NCBI RefSeq assembly: GCF_033963835.1 | Contig: NZ_JAXBME010000006.1 | Span: 1 to 64,000, forward strand | DNA length: 64,000 nucleotides | Reading direction: 5' to 3' | Origin: Cytobacillus sp. IB215665 | GTDB taxonomy: Bacteria; Bacillota; Bacilli; Bacillales; SM2101 | The notes under the pieces: model-generated | The model's database searches: none | Seen by the model: the letters and a program-made list of their open reading frames with translations, nothing else | Told to the model about the DNA's origin: nothing | Translations under genes and position numbers: made by a program | Part shown: in pieces, positions 34,625-44,261 of the stretch | Layout: every line of letters begins with the position of its first letter | How positions within the stretch are numbered: the stretch's first letter is position 1

Positions 34625-34975
34625 TTCTGAAAGATATATTAAGGTTTGGAGAAAATACGACAAGAATTGGTATAGAAATGAGTTAACTTTATGAAACTCA
34701 AGGATATTGTGTATACACAAGGCTAAAGAAATTCAGTCTTTATTGTTGCGATTTAAAAGCGGACAGACAACATTTTGAAAATTTTGCGCGTTAAGTCAGT
34801 CTCAGAAAAGGTAATGATCTTTTACTTTGGTACTTATATTTCGGATGGGCTTGGGTGCTTTATGTTTGTCTTAATTAGTATATAATCTAGTTAAGTATAA
34901 AAAGCACCTAAAACGAACGTTTATATGACTAATACTTTTTCGATGTTGCTACACACCAGTAGAAGGAGAAGTGAA

Positions 34976-35176
34976 ATGGTTATACAATCTAATATGTCTC
35001 CCAAAGGAATTGTTGATATTTGGAAAGAAACAGAAGTTGTTTTCAATAAGTATAATGTACCAATAACAACACAATCATTAGAAATCTTAGTAAAGAATGA
35101 ACTCTTACATTCTCTGCTTAAAGAACTGAATTCTGTTGTCGGAAGTTCGACTGTCACTTGTATAGAGGGTGGCTGA
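34976..35176 (+). CDS. Small protein, unknown
   Basis: 66 residues, MVIQSNMSPKGIVDIWKETE. Mixed helical, ends VVGSSTVTCIEGG. GAAGGAGAAGTGAA eight bases before ATG is convincing. Family not recognised. A terminator-like CAGTAGGGTTTCT..AGAAACTCTACTG follows at 35220-35256. Confidence 0.55.
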   Translation: MVIQSNMSPKGIVDIWKETEVVFNKYNVPITTQSLEILVKNELLHSLLKELNSVVGSSTVTCIEGG

Positions 35177-35620
35177 CAAATTCCAGAGAAAAAGGGGTAG
35201 GTTACTCCTATTAAATGGAACAGTAGGGTTTCTTAGAATACAGAAACTCTACTGTTTTTATATTGAAATCTGCTAAAGTTACAAAATTTCCGAAATGTTG
35301 GGAGACCCCATTTAGTTATATTTAGTACATAAATGAATGCCTGAGAAAGTTCTAAACCAACTTGTACTAGCACCCGTGTCTGGGTGCCTAGTTTTTGTGC
35401 ATATATAGTGACAATAGGTATTAAATCTTATAATTCTGTACCAACACTAAATTAATTATTAATTTTCCCAAATGAATCCAAATAATCTAATTAGGCTCAG
35501 TATTTTTTTCACACCCTTTCTACAATGATTTCATTTACTTATATATGGAAATATTATGTTATTTGTTAGTGAATCATACTTTATATATATAAATACAAAA
35601 ATGTTGTATTGTTCCTTTAA

Positions 35621-35839
35621 TTATTCCGCAGCTACACTTTCTTTTTTCCAAGCATCCTCATATTCCATCTTAATATTTTTAAGTTTAGCCTTAATAATAC
35701 CTCTAACTTCTTCTTCACTTAATATAATATCAATTTGACTCGCTCTTTGAGATAACCAATTAGCAGCATACTTATACTTTGTTTCACCTGAGTATTTATC
35801 ATAATACTGTTCAGCAAATTTTACCTCAATCTTTAGCAT
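35621..35839 (-). CDS. Small protein, unknown
   Basis: 72 residues, MLKIEVKFAEQYYDKYSGET; charged and helical with an acidic/basic C-terminal half. The RBS is poor. It reads like a real soluble protein but has no known domain. Confidence 0.45.
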   Translation of the reverse strand: MLKIEVKFAEQYYDKYSGETKYKYAANWLSQRASQIDIILSEEEVRGIIKAKLKNIKMEYEDAWKKESVAAE

Positions 35840-35861
35840 ATTCTAACACACTGATTTAAGA

Positions 35862-35944
35862 TATAAAATGACTTTTAGCATGAAATCATTTAGGGGTACT
35901 CTGGCGCATACACTTAATCAAACGAATAAATGGAGGTCGTTACG
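35862..35944 (+). promoter_or_regulatory. Shared upstream block of propeller genes 2 and 3
   Basis: ATGAAATCATTTAGGGGTAC and TCTGGCGCATACACTTAATC match 37717-37780 at most positions. CATACACTT fits CATANNNT; no spaced AC is visible, so promoter class is uncertain. Confidence 0.4.
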
Positions 35945-36991
35945 ATGGTGCTGGCTTATATTTTGACTAGATCGCCAGGTAGTAGTATGTTTACCGTTAT
36001 TGATACGAAGACGCATTCAGTAATTGCAAAAGTGGATATTCCATTTGTAGATTCCCCAAATAATATAGCAACTTCACCAGATGGTAAAATGGTTTATATT
36101 ACTGTCCCAATGGCAGTTGGAGGAACTGTATCTGTAATTGACACAAAAACTCATTCTGTTATTGCTAATGTAGCAGTGGGGAATAACCCAAATAATATAG
36201 CAATTTCACCAGATGGGAAGCTTGCATATGTTACTAACCTAAACTCAGGAAGTGTTTCAGTTATAGATACAAAAACTCATACTGCTATTACTACTATAAA
36301 TATGGCTGGAGCCCCCTTTAATATTGCAATTACTCCAGATGGACAACTGGCTTATGTTGTTAATAACAGCCAGAATATCGTTTCAGTAATAGATACGAAG
36401 ACACACTTTGTGATTGCTACTATACGAGTAGACTCTGCATCTAGTAAACTTGCATTTACCCCAGATGGAAAATTAGCCTACACAGTAGACACTGGCCCAG
36501 GTAGGGTGTCCGTCATAGATACTAAAGTACACTCAGTTATTGCTTCTATCGCAATAGCAGGAAACCCAACTAACGTAGCCATTACCCCAGATGGGAAGCT
36601 TGCATATATTATCGCTGGGGCTTTTGGTGACACGCCTGTTTCAGTAATAGATGTGAAAACCCATTCAATCATTGCTGAAATTCCTATAACTAGAGCAAAT
36701 AGCTTAGCCATTTCGCCTGATGGAACAGTAGTATATTTAACTATTGAGTCAGGTAATACAGTTCCTGTCATTGATGTAAAAACTCAGTCTATAATAGCGA
36801 CTATTCAAGTTGAGAACGGGGGGAGCATCCAAGATCCGATTGATAATATCGCTTTTACACCTGATGGTAAATTGGCATATGTCGCGAACAGAATAGCTGG
36901 TAGTGTATCTGTGATTGACGTAAAGACACATTCAGTAATCGCAACAGTTCCTGTTGATTCACCTGAGGTTGTTAAATTTATACCGCAATAA
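35945..36991 (+). CDS. YVTN beta-propeller protein 2
   Basis: 348 residues, about eight repeats such as SVIDTKTHSVIANVAVGNNP and NIAISPDGKLAYVTNLNSGS. ATG 35945 begins MVLAYI like its paralogs; the ATG at 35930 is part of the RBS (TGGAGGTCGTTACG). The 90 bases upstream, including CTCTGGCGCATACACTT, are conserved before 37788. No signal peptide. Confidence 0.85.
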   Translation: MVLAYILTRSPGSSMFTVIDTKTHSVIAKVDIPFVDSPNNIATSPDGKMVYITVPMAVGGTVSVIDTKTHSVIANVAVGNNPNNIAISPDGKLAYVTNLNSGSVSVIDTKTHTAITTINMAGAPFNIAITPDGQLAYVVNNSQNIVSVIDTKTHFVIATIRVDSASSKLAFTPDGKLAYTVDTGPGRVSVIDTKVHSVIASIAIAGNPTNVAITPDGKLAYIIAGAFGDTPVSVIDVKTHSIIAEIPITRANSLAISPDGTVVYLTIESGNTVPVIDVKTQSIIATIQVENGGSIQDPIDNIAFTPDGKLAYVANRIAGSVSVIDVKTHSVIATVPVDSPEVVKFIPQ

Positions 36992-37187
36992 AATCCAGTC
37001 ATAATTGCTGCCTTTCCTGTAAACACAATAAAAGAAGTATCTTATTGTTGCATTTGAACAATTACAGTTTAAGTTCATTTGTCTAATAGACACAATGGAT
37101 ATTGTGATACTATTATAAATTTTGATCCTCATTTAGTGAGGAAAAACATAATATACTGTACCTTTGAATTGACATCCTTGACATAGC

Positions 37188-37220
37188 AAAAATCCCTTAC
37201 TTAATGAGTAGGGATTTTTT
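37188..37220. terminator. Bidirectional terminator
   Basis: AAAATCCCT..AGGGATTTTTT; the same hairpin as at 25844, in the same position relative to a gene of the Cys-rich family. Confidence 0.65.
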
Positions 37221-37247
37221 GATTATTGCATTGATTTCTACAGAAAC

Positions 37248-37420
37248 TTATTTATTTTTATTGCCTTTCGTAAAGGTAATGACATTTATGCATCGGCAAT
37301 TAGAATTTACTACTAAACTCCCTGTCCCATTATCCAAGACGGATAGACGATACATATGACATCCTAGTGGTGGATGGTCACAGACTGTATTATTTGGGGT
37401 TAATATGTACACTGTATCAA
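37248..37420 (-). pseudogene. Truncated third copy of the 7646/25904 Cys-rich family
   Basis: Minus strand: ILTPNNTVCDHPPLGCHMYR, LSVLDNGTGSLVVNSNCRCI and NVITFTKGNKNK. This covers the last third of the family. An in-frame TAG lies just upstream and the N-terminal two thirds are absent. Confidence 0.8.
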
Positions 37421-37787
37421 TTTCATTCTATGGAAAATCCTCCAAGAAGTATAATACTAGGATCTAATGGCTTAGTAATTTGGGGTAAGGTATATATTTG
37501 TTGAAAAGGACTGTAAAGTAGAGTTTGATATATAAGGAAGATGTCTAATGTACAAAACATAATGGGAGCTAACAGTTAAGGTAACCCCATTCAGCAACGG
37601 AGTAACTAAGGTTATGAGGAATTGTACATACCCTGGTGTGTGGCTGGATGATAGCAAGAGTAATAGAGTAAATATCAACAAACATGACTATGAATTTAAG
37701 ATAATACACGGCTTTTATCATGAAATCATTTAAAGATACTCTGTCGCATACACTTTATCAAACGAATATAAGGAGGTCTCTACAATA

Positions 37788-38684
37788 ATGGTACTGGCTT
37801 ATGTGACTAACGAGGGAGAAAATACAGTATCCGTCATAAATTCAAGTACGCATAAATTAATTGCAACTGTGGCTGTTGGGGTTAGACCAAGAGCTATTGC
37901 AAGTACTCCTGATGGGAAGGTGGCTTATGTAGTTAATTTTGGGAGTGAACAAACAGCCTCCACTGTTTCAGTTATTGATACGAAAACTCATGTTGTGATT
38001 GCTACAGTTCCTGTAGGAATTGAACCAATGGAGGTTGCAATTACTCCGGATGGAAAAATTGCTTATGTCTCAAACAATCGTTCAAATAGTCTGTCGGTGA
38101 TAGATACAAAGACACATTCAGTTATGGCCACCATAAACTTAGGTAACGATAGTTTCCCCAATGTTATCTCCATTACTCCGGATGGGAAACTAGCTTATGT
38201 CGCAAATAATGTATCTAGTGTTGTGTCAGTTATAGATACAAAGACACATTCTATTATTGCTACAATATCTGTCAATAGTAATCCACGTGATGTCGCTTTT
38301 ACTCTGGAAGGGAAACTTGCTTATGTCTCCAGCTTCAACGATCGTAATTTGTCAATAGTTGATACAAAAACACACATCGTTATAGCTACAGTGATGTTAA
38401 GGGTTGATCCATTTTTTATTACTATTTCTCCAGATGGAAAAATAGTGTATATAGTCACCTTAGGCGGTAGTACCGTAACTGTCATTGATACTAAAACCCA
38501 TTCAATTATGGCGACCGTTCAATTAGTGGATGGACAGTTGTTTGTAGCTTTTACACCAGACGGGAAACTTGCTTACGTTGGAAATGTTGATGGGACTGTG
38601 TCAGTTATTGCCCTGAATACCCATTCTATAATCGCTACTGTACCTGTTGGTTTAAATCCATTAGCAATATCATTCATACCTTAA
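37788..38684 (+). CDS. YVTN beta-propeller protein 3
   Basis: 298 residues in seven repeats (SVIDTKTHVVIATVPVGIEP; AITPDGKIAYVSNNRSNSLS). Begins MVLAYVTNEGENTVSVINSS. AAGGAGGTCTCTACAATA precedes ATG. Shorter than its paralogs by one blade. Downstream ACAATTAAAGAAGTATTTTA is conserved with propeller 1. Confidence 0.85.
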   Translation: MVLAYVTNEGENTVSVINSSTHKLIATVAVGVRPRAIASTPDGKVAYVVNFGSEQTASTVSVIDTKTHVVIATVPVGIEPMEVAITPDGKIAYVSNNRSNSLSVIDTKTHSVMATINLGNDSFPNVISITPDGKLAYVANNVSSVVSVIDTKTHSIIATISVNSNPRDVAFTLEGKLAYVSSFNDRNLSIVDTKTHIVIATVMLRVDPFFITISPDGKIVYIVTLGGSTVTVIDTKTHSIMATVQLVDGQLFVAFTPDGKLAYVGNVDGTVSVIALNTHSIIATVPVGLNPLAISFIP

Positions 38685-38958
38685 GTATGGCAGAATTATC
38701 TCTAATTTAAGGTAATCACAATTAAAGAAGTATTTTAATACAAGATATAAAAGTGAGTATACAAATGTAAGCATCCTACTTTGGGTGTTTTTTATTGTGG
38801 ATATTGTTAATAACGTGTGGATAAAAATACTTATCACCTTATTAATATTCATTTTGTATTATAGAAAAATGTATATGTGTCGGTGAAGGGAGTATATATT
38901 GTATACGAGTATGAGTAGCAATTGTTATTGGGAAAAAGCGGGGAATGGAGGAGTTCAA

Positions 38959-39405
38959 ATGTTTCAACTTGCAGAGAGTAAAATAGTCATTAATAAACAT
39001 ATTGGCGATGTATTTCTATATATAACTAATATGGAGAATTTTGGTCAATGGTTTCCAAAGGTAATTAAAGTTAAGCTGAGTACTGATAAGACCGTTGGAG
39101 AAGTTGGAAAGGTTTATCTTGAAACAGTTAAAATGCCACTAAAAGGAAAAGTAGATATTTCCATCGAAGTTAAGGAATTTGTAAAGAATAAAAGGTTTGT
39201 TACTGAAGGAGATTTAAATCCGATTTTTCCTAGAATGACTGTTTTGCTTAAAGAAAAAGAAAACATGGTTACTCACGTAATCTGGAGAATGGAAAGTAGA
39301 AATAAAGGACTTTTAATTAAAACGTTTTTACTAACCTTTATAAAAGGTATTATGCAAAGACGCGCAACACAGGGTTTATTAAATCTTAAAAATGTTTTGG
39401 AATAG
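38959..39405 (+). CDS. SRPBCC-family protein
   Basis: 148 residues. FQLAESKIVINKHIGDVFLY ITNMENFGQWFP is the START-like lipid/ligand-binding fold opening; GEVGKVYLETVKMPLKGKVD and a C-terminal long helix complete it. Similar to polyketide cyclase/dehydrase-like proteins. The start at 38959 is favoured by AATGGAGGAGTTCAA; the longer frame from 38899 adds 20 implausible residues. Confidence 0.75.
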   Translation: MFQLAESKIVINKHIGDVFLYITNMENFGQWFPKVIKVKLSTDKTVGEVGKVYLETVKMPLKGKVDISIEVKEFVKNKRFVTEGDLNPIFPRMTVLLKEKENMVTHVIWRMESRNKGLLIKTFLLTFIKGIMQRRATQGLLNLKNVLE

Positions 39406-39698
39406 TAATAATCAAAACGAAAATAATAAAATAAGAGATTTATATAAAATATCTATTTTATTATTTTTAATTTAAAATTATACATTGTGTCCATTTTGTT
39501 TCACCCCTTAGTTTTAAAACTAGCTGTGACAAAGATAAGTGAAAATAAATTGATTAATGGTGAACCATGAACACAAATGCTATTGAAGATCCTTCATTAT
39601 AACCTGCTTTAATTGAAGTAAGAGTTTTAAACAGGATTAAGTGTATATTTGTTGAAATTATTATAAAATTAGCAGAGAAGGGGAAGGAGAGACGCACA

Positions 39699-40529
39699 TT
39701 GCTTAGTGATCAGGTGTTAAATCAAATTAAAGAACTACAAGAAATATGTGAAAAGGAAGAGCAAATATCATTGAAATTAAATTGGGATGTATTAAGAACA
39801 CGAAACGCTCAAGAGAAAAGAGATTTCTTGCATGAGCAGGATGGAAAACTAGTCGGCTTTTTAGGAGTGTACTGGTTTGGTACTAAGATAGAAATCTGTG
39901 GAATGGTTCATCCCAAATATAGAAGAAAGGGGATTTTCTCCATCCTGTTACAAGAAGCTTTAACAGAATGTAATAAGGAGGGATTCTCTAATATTTTACT
40001 CAATGCTCCTGCTGCGTCCATTTCTGCAAAACATTTTTTGAACAAGAACCAATATACTTATGGCTTTTCAGAGTATCAAATGAAGTTTAAAGAAACTTCA
40101 TTATCGTTTTCACCAGATGTAGTGATTCGAAAAACAAGAAAAGAAGACCAACAACTCGAAGTTGAATTAGATGTGCAGTGCTTTAATTTTGAACGAGAAG
40201 ATGCAATAGACTTTAATAAAAGAATTAAGGAAGAAGAAACGAGATCTTTTTATATGATTGATTATGTTGGACAAACGGTTGGAAAAATCACAATAGATAA
40301 CTCCAACGAAGAATCTTGGATATATGGATTTGCAATATTGCCAGATCATCAAGGAAGAGGCATTGGTAGGAAAGCTCTAATGAATACAGTGTTAAAGGAG
40401 CAAGAAAAAGGATATAGGATTTTTTTAGATGTAGAAACATCGAATCAAAATGCTTTGAAGTTGTATACAGATTGTGGCTTTGTTTCGTATAGTGTTCAAG
40501 ACTACTATGAAAAACTACAAGAAAAATAA
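39699..40529 (+). CDS. Tandem GNAT acetyltransferase
   Basis: 276 residues with two GNAT halves. The first has CGMVHPKYRRKGIFSILLQE (residues about 67-86, R/Q-x-x-G-x-G/A acetyl-CoA loop). The second has AILPDHQGRGIGRKALMNTV (about 214-233) and NALKLYTDCGFVSY. The two-domain layout resembles bacillary GNAT proteins of unknown substrate. TTG start with GAAGGAGAG 10 bases upstream. Confidence 0.82.
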   Translation: MLSDQVLNQIKELQEICEKEEQISLKLNWDVLRTRNAQEKRDFLHEQDGKLVGFLGVYWFGTKIEICGMVHPKYRRKGIFSILLQEALTECNKEGFSNILLNAPAASISAKHFLNKNQYTYGFSEYQMKFKETSLSFSPDVVIRKTRKEDQQLEVELDVQCFNFEREDAIDFNKRIKEEETRSFYMIDYVGQTVGKITIDNSNEESWIYGFAILPDHQGRGIGRKALMNTVLKEQEKGYRIFLDVETSNQNALKLYTDCGFVSYSVQDYYEKLQEK

Positions 40530-40753
40530 AGCTTTTATTTCAATTACATAAGTAGATTATAATGAGATTAGCAATAAAATATCACTCCAATATTACAATG
40601 GATGGAATCATTGCTAGAACCCAAGAAGGCTTGGATAAATAATACACGTATTTTGCAATAAGATCTAAAAAAATATAGTGAATTTTCAAAAGTTCTACAT
40701 GCAGTAAATAGATGCAAATAGAGTACGAATATAAAATAAAAAAAGAAAAAATG

Positions 40754-40805
40754 ATACTTTGATTATTGAGATTACTAAGGGCTGAATTCAGTCCTTTTTT
40801 GTTTG
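40754..40805. repeat. Dispersed TGATTATTGAG repeat with hairpin
   Basis: TTTGATTATTGAGATTACTA, then GGGCTGAATTCAGTCCTTTTTT. Almost identical to 27140-27180. The EcoRI-centred stem with T-run works as a terminator. 40806-41180 shows no supported gene. Confidence 0.6.
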
Positions 40806-41180
40806 TCTGCAACTTTTATGGAAAGTCTAGTATTTTTATTTAGAGGATAATCCAATATTTAGTAGAAAGTATAATTTGAGGAGAGTAAATTATTAAAAAA
40901 ATCTCAACTTACGTCTATTGCATCTGTATGTTTTTAGGATGACATTTAAAGCTAGTACAAGCTTAGTAATCAATTTGATGACTTTTTGTCAATAAATGAA
41001 AGTAGTTAATAAGTAAGAAAAAGGTGTTAAATTTAACAAAAGGAGAGGGAATGGTTTTCAAGATATTGTTGAAAAATGCATATTTTACAATGAAGTTTAA
41101 AAGTATATAAGATTAGTAAATTAGAAAAATGAAGTATGTTATTCATTCTTCTAATTTACATTATTTTTGGGGGGATTGTG

Positions 41181-41726
41181 GTGACAAATAAAGATGAGAT
41201 TTCGAAGTACCCTACACAAAGAACTGGTGGAGTGTGGTTAATCTACGTCGGTATCATAATTATTTTTTCAGCTCTTGTTGGGGGAGAATTATTAATACAA
41301 CCATTCACTTTAGGTATAGGGTACTTAATTGGCTTTATAGCTATTCTTGGTTTCCCATTTGTTAATAACAAATTGGCATATGGTGAAAATACAAAATTTC
41401 AGAATAGAATGGATAATTTATTTACTATGTTTAATGTATTATTATGTACAGCCTGTGGGTTTATCATCGGCTTCGATAATTTAAGGTTGTTTTGGTTAAG
41501 TATATTTATTGCAGTGGGCATTCACTTCTTCGGTTTTTACTTTTCTCAAGGTAAAATGATGATTCTTCTAGGTAGCTTCACAATTTTAAACGGAATTCTT
41601 GGTTTATTAATTATAGCTGTGCCATTTCTGGTATTTGCCGTTATTGATGGACTTTTAAAATTAATTATTGGTGTGATACTGTTCAATAAGAGGCTTGTTT
41701 CCCATGAAGTTCCGATGGGACACTAG
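41181..41726 (+). CDS. Multi-pass membrane protein, unknown
   Basis: 181 residues from GTG 41181, preceded by GGGGGGATT; about six TM segments at 17-35, 40-60, 82-98, 105-122, 125-145 and 148-165. Starting at ATG 41136 would add 15 hydrophobic residues without RBS. It resembles DUF6609-type bacillary proteins, not certain. Confidence 0.6.
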   Translation: MTNKDEISKYPTQRTGGVWLIYVGIIIIFSALVGGELLIQPFTLGIGYLIGFIAILGFPFVNNKLAYGENTKFQNRMDNLFTMFNVLLCTACGFIIGFDNLRLFWLSIFIAVGIHFFGFYFSQGKMMILLGSFTILNGILGLLIIAVPFLVFAVIDGLLKLIIGVILFNKRLVSHEVPMGH

Positions 41727-41806
41727 AACGCTCAAGACTGATATATAGAAAGTAACAAATTAACTAGGTTGCCTTTAGCAATTTGTAGCGTTCAGCAAAC
41801 ATTTTT

Positions 41807-42406
41807 ATGGATAAAGAAACCGAGGTGGAAATTATCTCTATTCATGATCTAAAAGAAAAAATTAACTTAGTAACTAATACTTTATATTTTGATGAGAGCC
41901 AATTTTTACGAGAGAAAACTTCTTCTCCTATTATGGTCTTAGAAGTGATTAATGAAATAGAAGATGCCGTACAAGATTCAAAAATAAGCGTTGAAGATAA
42001 ATATTATCTGAACGGAGTAATGGGAAATTTTCTGAGGATTTACGGAGAACCAAAGAGAGCAATTCCTTATTTAAATTGGTGTTTAGAATTTGCAACCAAA
42101 GAGGAGAATTTGTCTAGAGAAATAGTTTCTCTTATACGATTGGGAGAAGCTTTAAAATACAATAATCAGCATAAAAAAGCTTTGGAAATGTTTGATACCG
42201 CACTGTACAAATGTAAAGGTGCTGCAAAGGACTTCTATATTGACTTTCCCTTACAACATAAAGGGAAATGTTATTTAGAGTTAAATCTTCTAAATGAGGC
42301 AGAAGATTGTTTTATAAAAGCATTAGAAATAAGAAAATATAAAGGTAACAAATCATTAATTGAATCTACACAGCTTGCTATTGAACTGGTTAGAAAAATT
42401 AATTGA
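41807..42406 (+). CDS. TPR-repeat protein
   Basis: 199 residues, all-helical with three to four TPR-like pairs: RIYGEPKRAIPYLNWCLEFA, LIRLGEALKYNNQHKKALEM and CYLELNLLNEAEDCFIKALE. No HTH or Rap-type N-terminal bundle, so a general scaffold rather than a quorum-sensing regulator. The RBS is weak. Confidence 0.7.
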   Translation: MDKETEVEIISIHDLKEKINLVTNTLYFDESQFLREKTSSPIMVLEVINEIEDAVQDSKISVEDKYYLNGVMGNFLRIYGEPKRAIPYLNWCLEFATKEENLSREIVSLIRLGEALKYNNQHKKALEMFDTALYKCKGAAKDFYIDFPLQHKGKCYLELNLLNEAEDCFIKALEIRKYKGNKSLIESTQLAIELVRKIN

Positions 42407-42786
42407 AGTTTTATATCATAAAATATCAATTGGTTTAAAAGTAGGATTCTTGAGAAGAAAAGACGGTATATTGCCATCAAGTTGGAGAAGAATACCATAC
42501 AGAGATCGTGGTCCTTTCTTATGAAAGTCATATTGTTTATAAAAAGTGCTATTTAGAAATGTAGTGATGTTTTAGTTTAATCGTTTTAGAAGGAGAATTT
42601 GAAGAGGGGACTCATTACTTGAATAACTTCCTCTATTGGTTCCATTGACTTGATATAGGAAAGGATGTAGCATTTGATAAAAGAGTAGAGCAAATGGGTA
42701 TTTCAGCGTGTCAAAAATCTGACTACACAACGGTTGAGATGTTGCGGAAGTGCATAAAAAGAGACCTCATAATAGAGGTCAATAAA

Positions 42787-43401
42787 TTACTTCTCTACTG
42801 TAATATATCCATTTTCTTTAAGCCTTGTAATTTCACAATTTTTGAGGGTTTCAAATTCTTTCAGTCTATCTTCAATTGTCTTGTTTGTACTATCCTTGAA
42901 TAAATCTTCTCTGTCGTAGTGAGGGAAGACAAGTTTATCAGTTAATCCTAATGCTTAATAATCCTCAGTGTTTAGTTTATCCATCTGCGGAGTAAAGAAA
43001 TGCACTACCTTAATGTTAGGACCAAGGAGAACAGCACCAGCACTAACACCTATAATAACTACATTTTTTGAAACTAACTGTCTAAGGATATTATCTGCTC
43101 CACTCTTTTTAGAATGAAATAACAAGTTAAATGGATTCCCACCGTTGATATATATGACATCTTGCTGTGTAAGACTTTCAGGACTCTCAAATTCTAAGTC
43201 AATGAAATGGATGTTTTGGAACCCCATTTTCTTAAAATCTTCTTTTGCCTTTTGTGCGTACTTATTCTTCTCTTTATATGGTGAAGCAGTGGTAATAATG
43301 GCAACCTTCTTTTCGTTAACTTCCCTATTTACAAGTTTTAATAATTGGTTTTTAATAGAGTCATTGTAAAAACCATTAGAAGTTAGTAATAATTTCAACA
43401 T
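42787..43401 (-). pseudogene. Peptidase E (S51) gene with an in-frame stop
   Basis: The first 148 codons give MLKLLLTSNGFYNDSIKNQL, YINGGNPFNLLFHSKKSGAD and the nucleophile motif GVSAGAVLLGPN with Ser 120. TAA follows LNTEDY; the same frame continues ALGLTDKLVFPHYDREDLFK and ends RLKENGYITVEK at 42787. Joined length of about 204 residues fits the family. The catalytic His is expected in FPHYDR, beyond the stop, so the truncated product should be inactive. AAA to TAA would explain it. Confidence 0.8.
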
Positions 43402-43667
43402 TTTCAGCCCCGTTCTCTTCTCAAGTTAGTTCTTGGCATACCCTTATTTTAACAGCAAATTATAGAAGTCAGGAATGTTAATTAACAAACAAAATCTTAT
43501 AGAAAAAAGCTGGTGACAAAGTTATTTGAAGAGGTTTTAATGAAAAAGGCTATTCCTTCAATGAGGATCTTACTATTGGAGTCACAGTATTAAAAAAAGA
43601 TCCTGACTCTGATTATGGGTTTATAGTGTTAATTAGGTCTCCAAAAAACCAAAAAGGTTGTTTTATT

Positions 43668-44015
43668 ATGAATATCAAAGAGGAATTTAGTACATTAATT
43701 TATTTCTTCAAAGGTTATTTTAATCAAAGTGTAAGTTGGAATGATCTGGATGAGTTGTTGATGGATTTTAAAGAGTCAGAAAGGGAGCAACTTATCTCAT
43801 TATTTTTGGAAGAAATTCAAAAGTTAAAACAAATATATGATAATAATGATAAAAAAACTTGGAATGCAATAAATGTATCGGTCAAAGAGAACAGCATGAG
43901 ATATTTTAGATTTGATAGAGCTATGGAATTTATTAATCAAGTTAAATCTGTGTTTATTGATAAGGAAGTAGTTTATAATGTTTACTCCCGTATGGCAAGT
44001 AAACAAAAAATGTAA
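43668..44015 (+). CDS. CdiI-like immunity protein
   Basis: 115 residues. MNIKEEFSTLIYFFKGYFNQ SVSWNDLDELLMDF matches the start of CdiI_2-type contact-dependent-inhibition immunity proteins (FF-GYF-QD). All-helical remainder. The frame is open upstream to 43525 with plausible protein (YSFNEDLTIGVTVLKKDPDS), so it might be the 3-prime half of a larger decayed or fused gene. No CDI or LXG toxin is visible nearby. Confidence 0.55.
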   Translation: MNIKEEFSTLIYFFKGYFNQSVSWNDLDELLMDFKESEREQLISLFLEEIQKLKQIYDNNDKKTWNAINVSVKENSMRYFRFDRAMEFINQVKSVFIDKEVVYNVYSRMASKQKM

Positions 44016-44207
44016 CGCAATAGAAGCGACATGTGAGGGTGCTACCTGGAATACTTTGAACGGGTTAATAGTGACAATACGAAAAAGTCTTGAAAAACAT
44101 AGTACGTTAACTGATTCGTAGACATAAACAAAAAAGCTTGTACGTTGAGTATAGACAACCCTTTACGGACATAATGGCTGGGGACTTTAGGTAGAATGAT
44201 TGTCCAC

Positions 44208-44245
44208 ACCTTTCAACCTTTATATTCATATTATAAATATAAAGG
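44208..44245 (+). promoter_or_regulatory. Sigma-K-like promoter framed by a perfect inverted repeat
   Basis: AC (44208), 17 bases, CATATTATA (44227-44235), an exact fit to AC-N17-CATANNNTA. CCTTTATATT (44217-44226) and AATATAAAGG (44236-44245) are perfect complements directly on each side of the -10. Confidence 0.6.
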
Positions 44246-44261
44246 GAGGAGGTGAGATTAA

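Noticed and set aside
37430-37690. Possible self-splicing intron or structured RNA near GTTAAGGTAACCCC
   Set aside because: No consistent core pairing could be drawn by eye; left unannotated.
41807-42406. Rap/NprR-type quorum-sensing receptor
   Set aside because: It has TPR-like repeats but neither the N-terminal three-helix bundle of Rap nor an HTH domain, and no peptide gene adjoins it.
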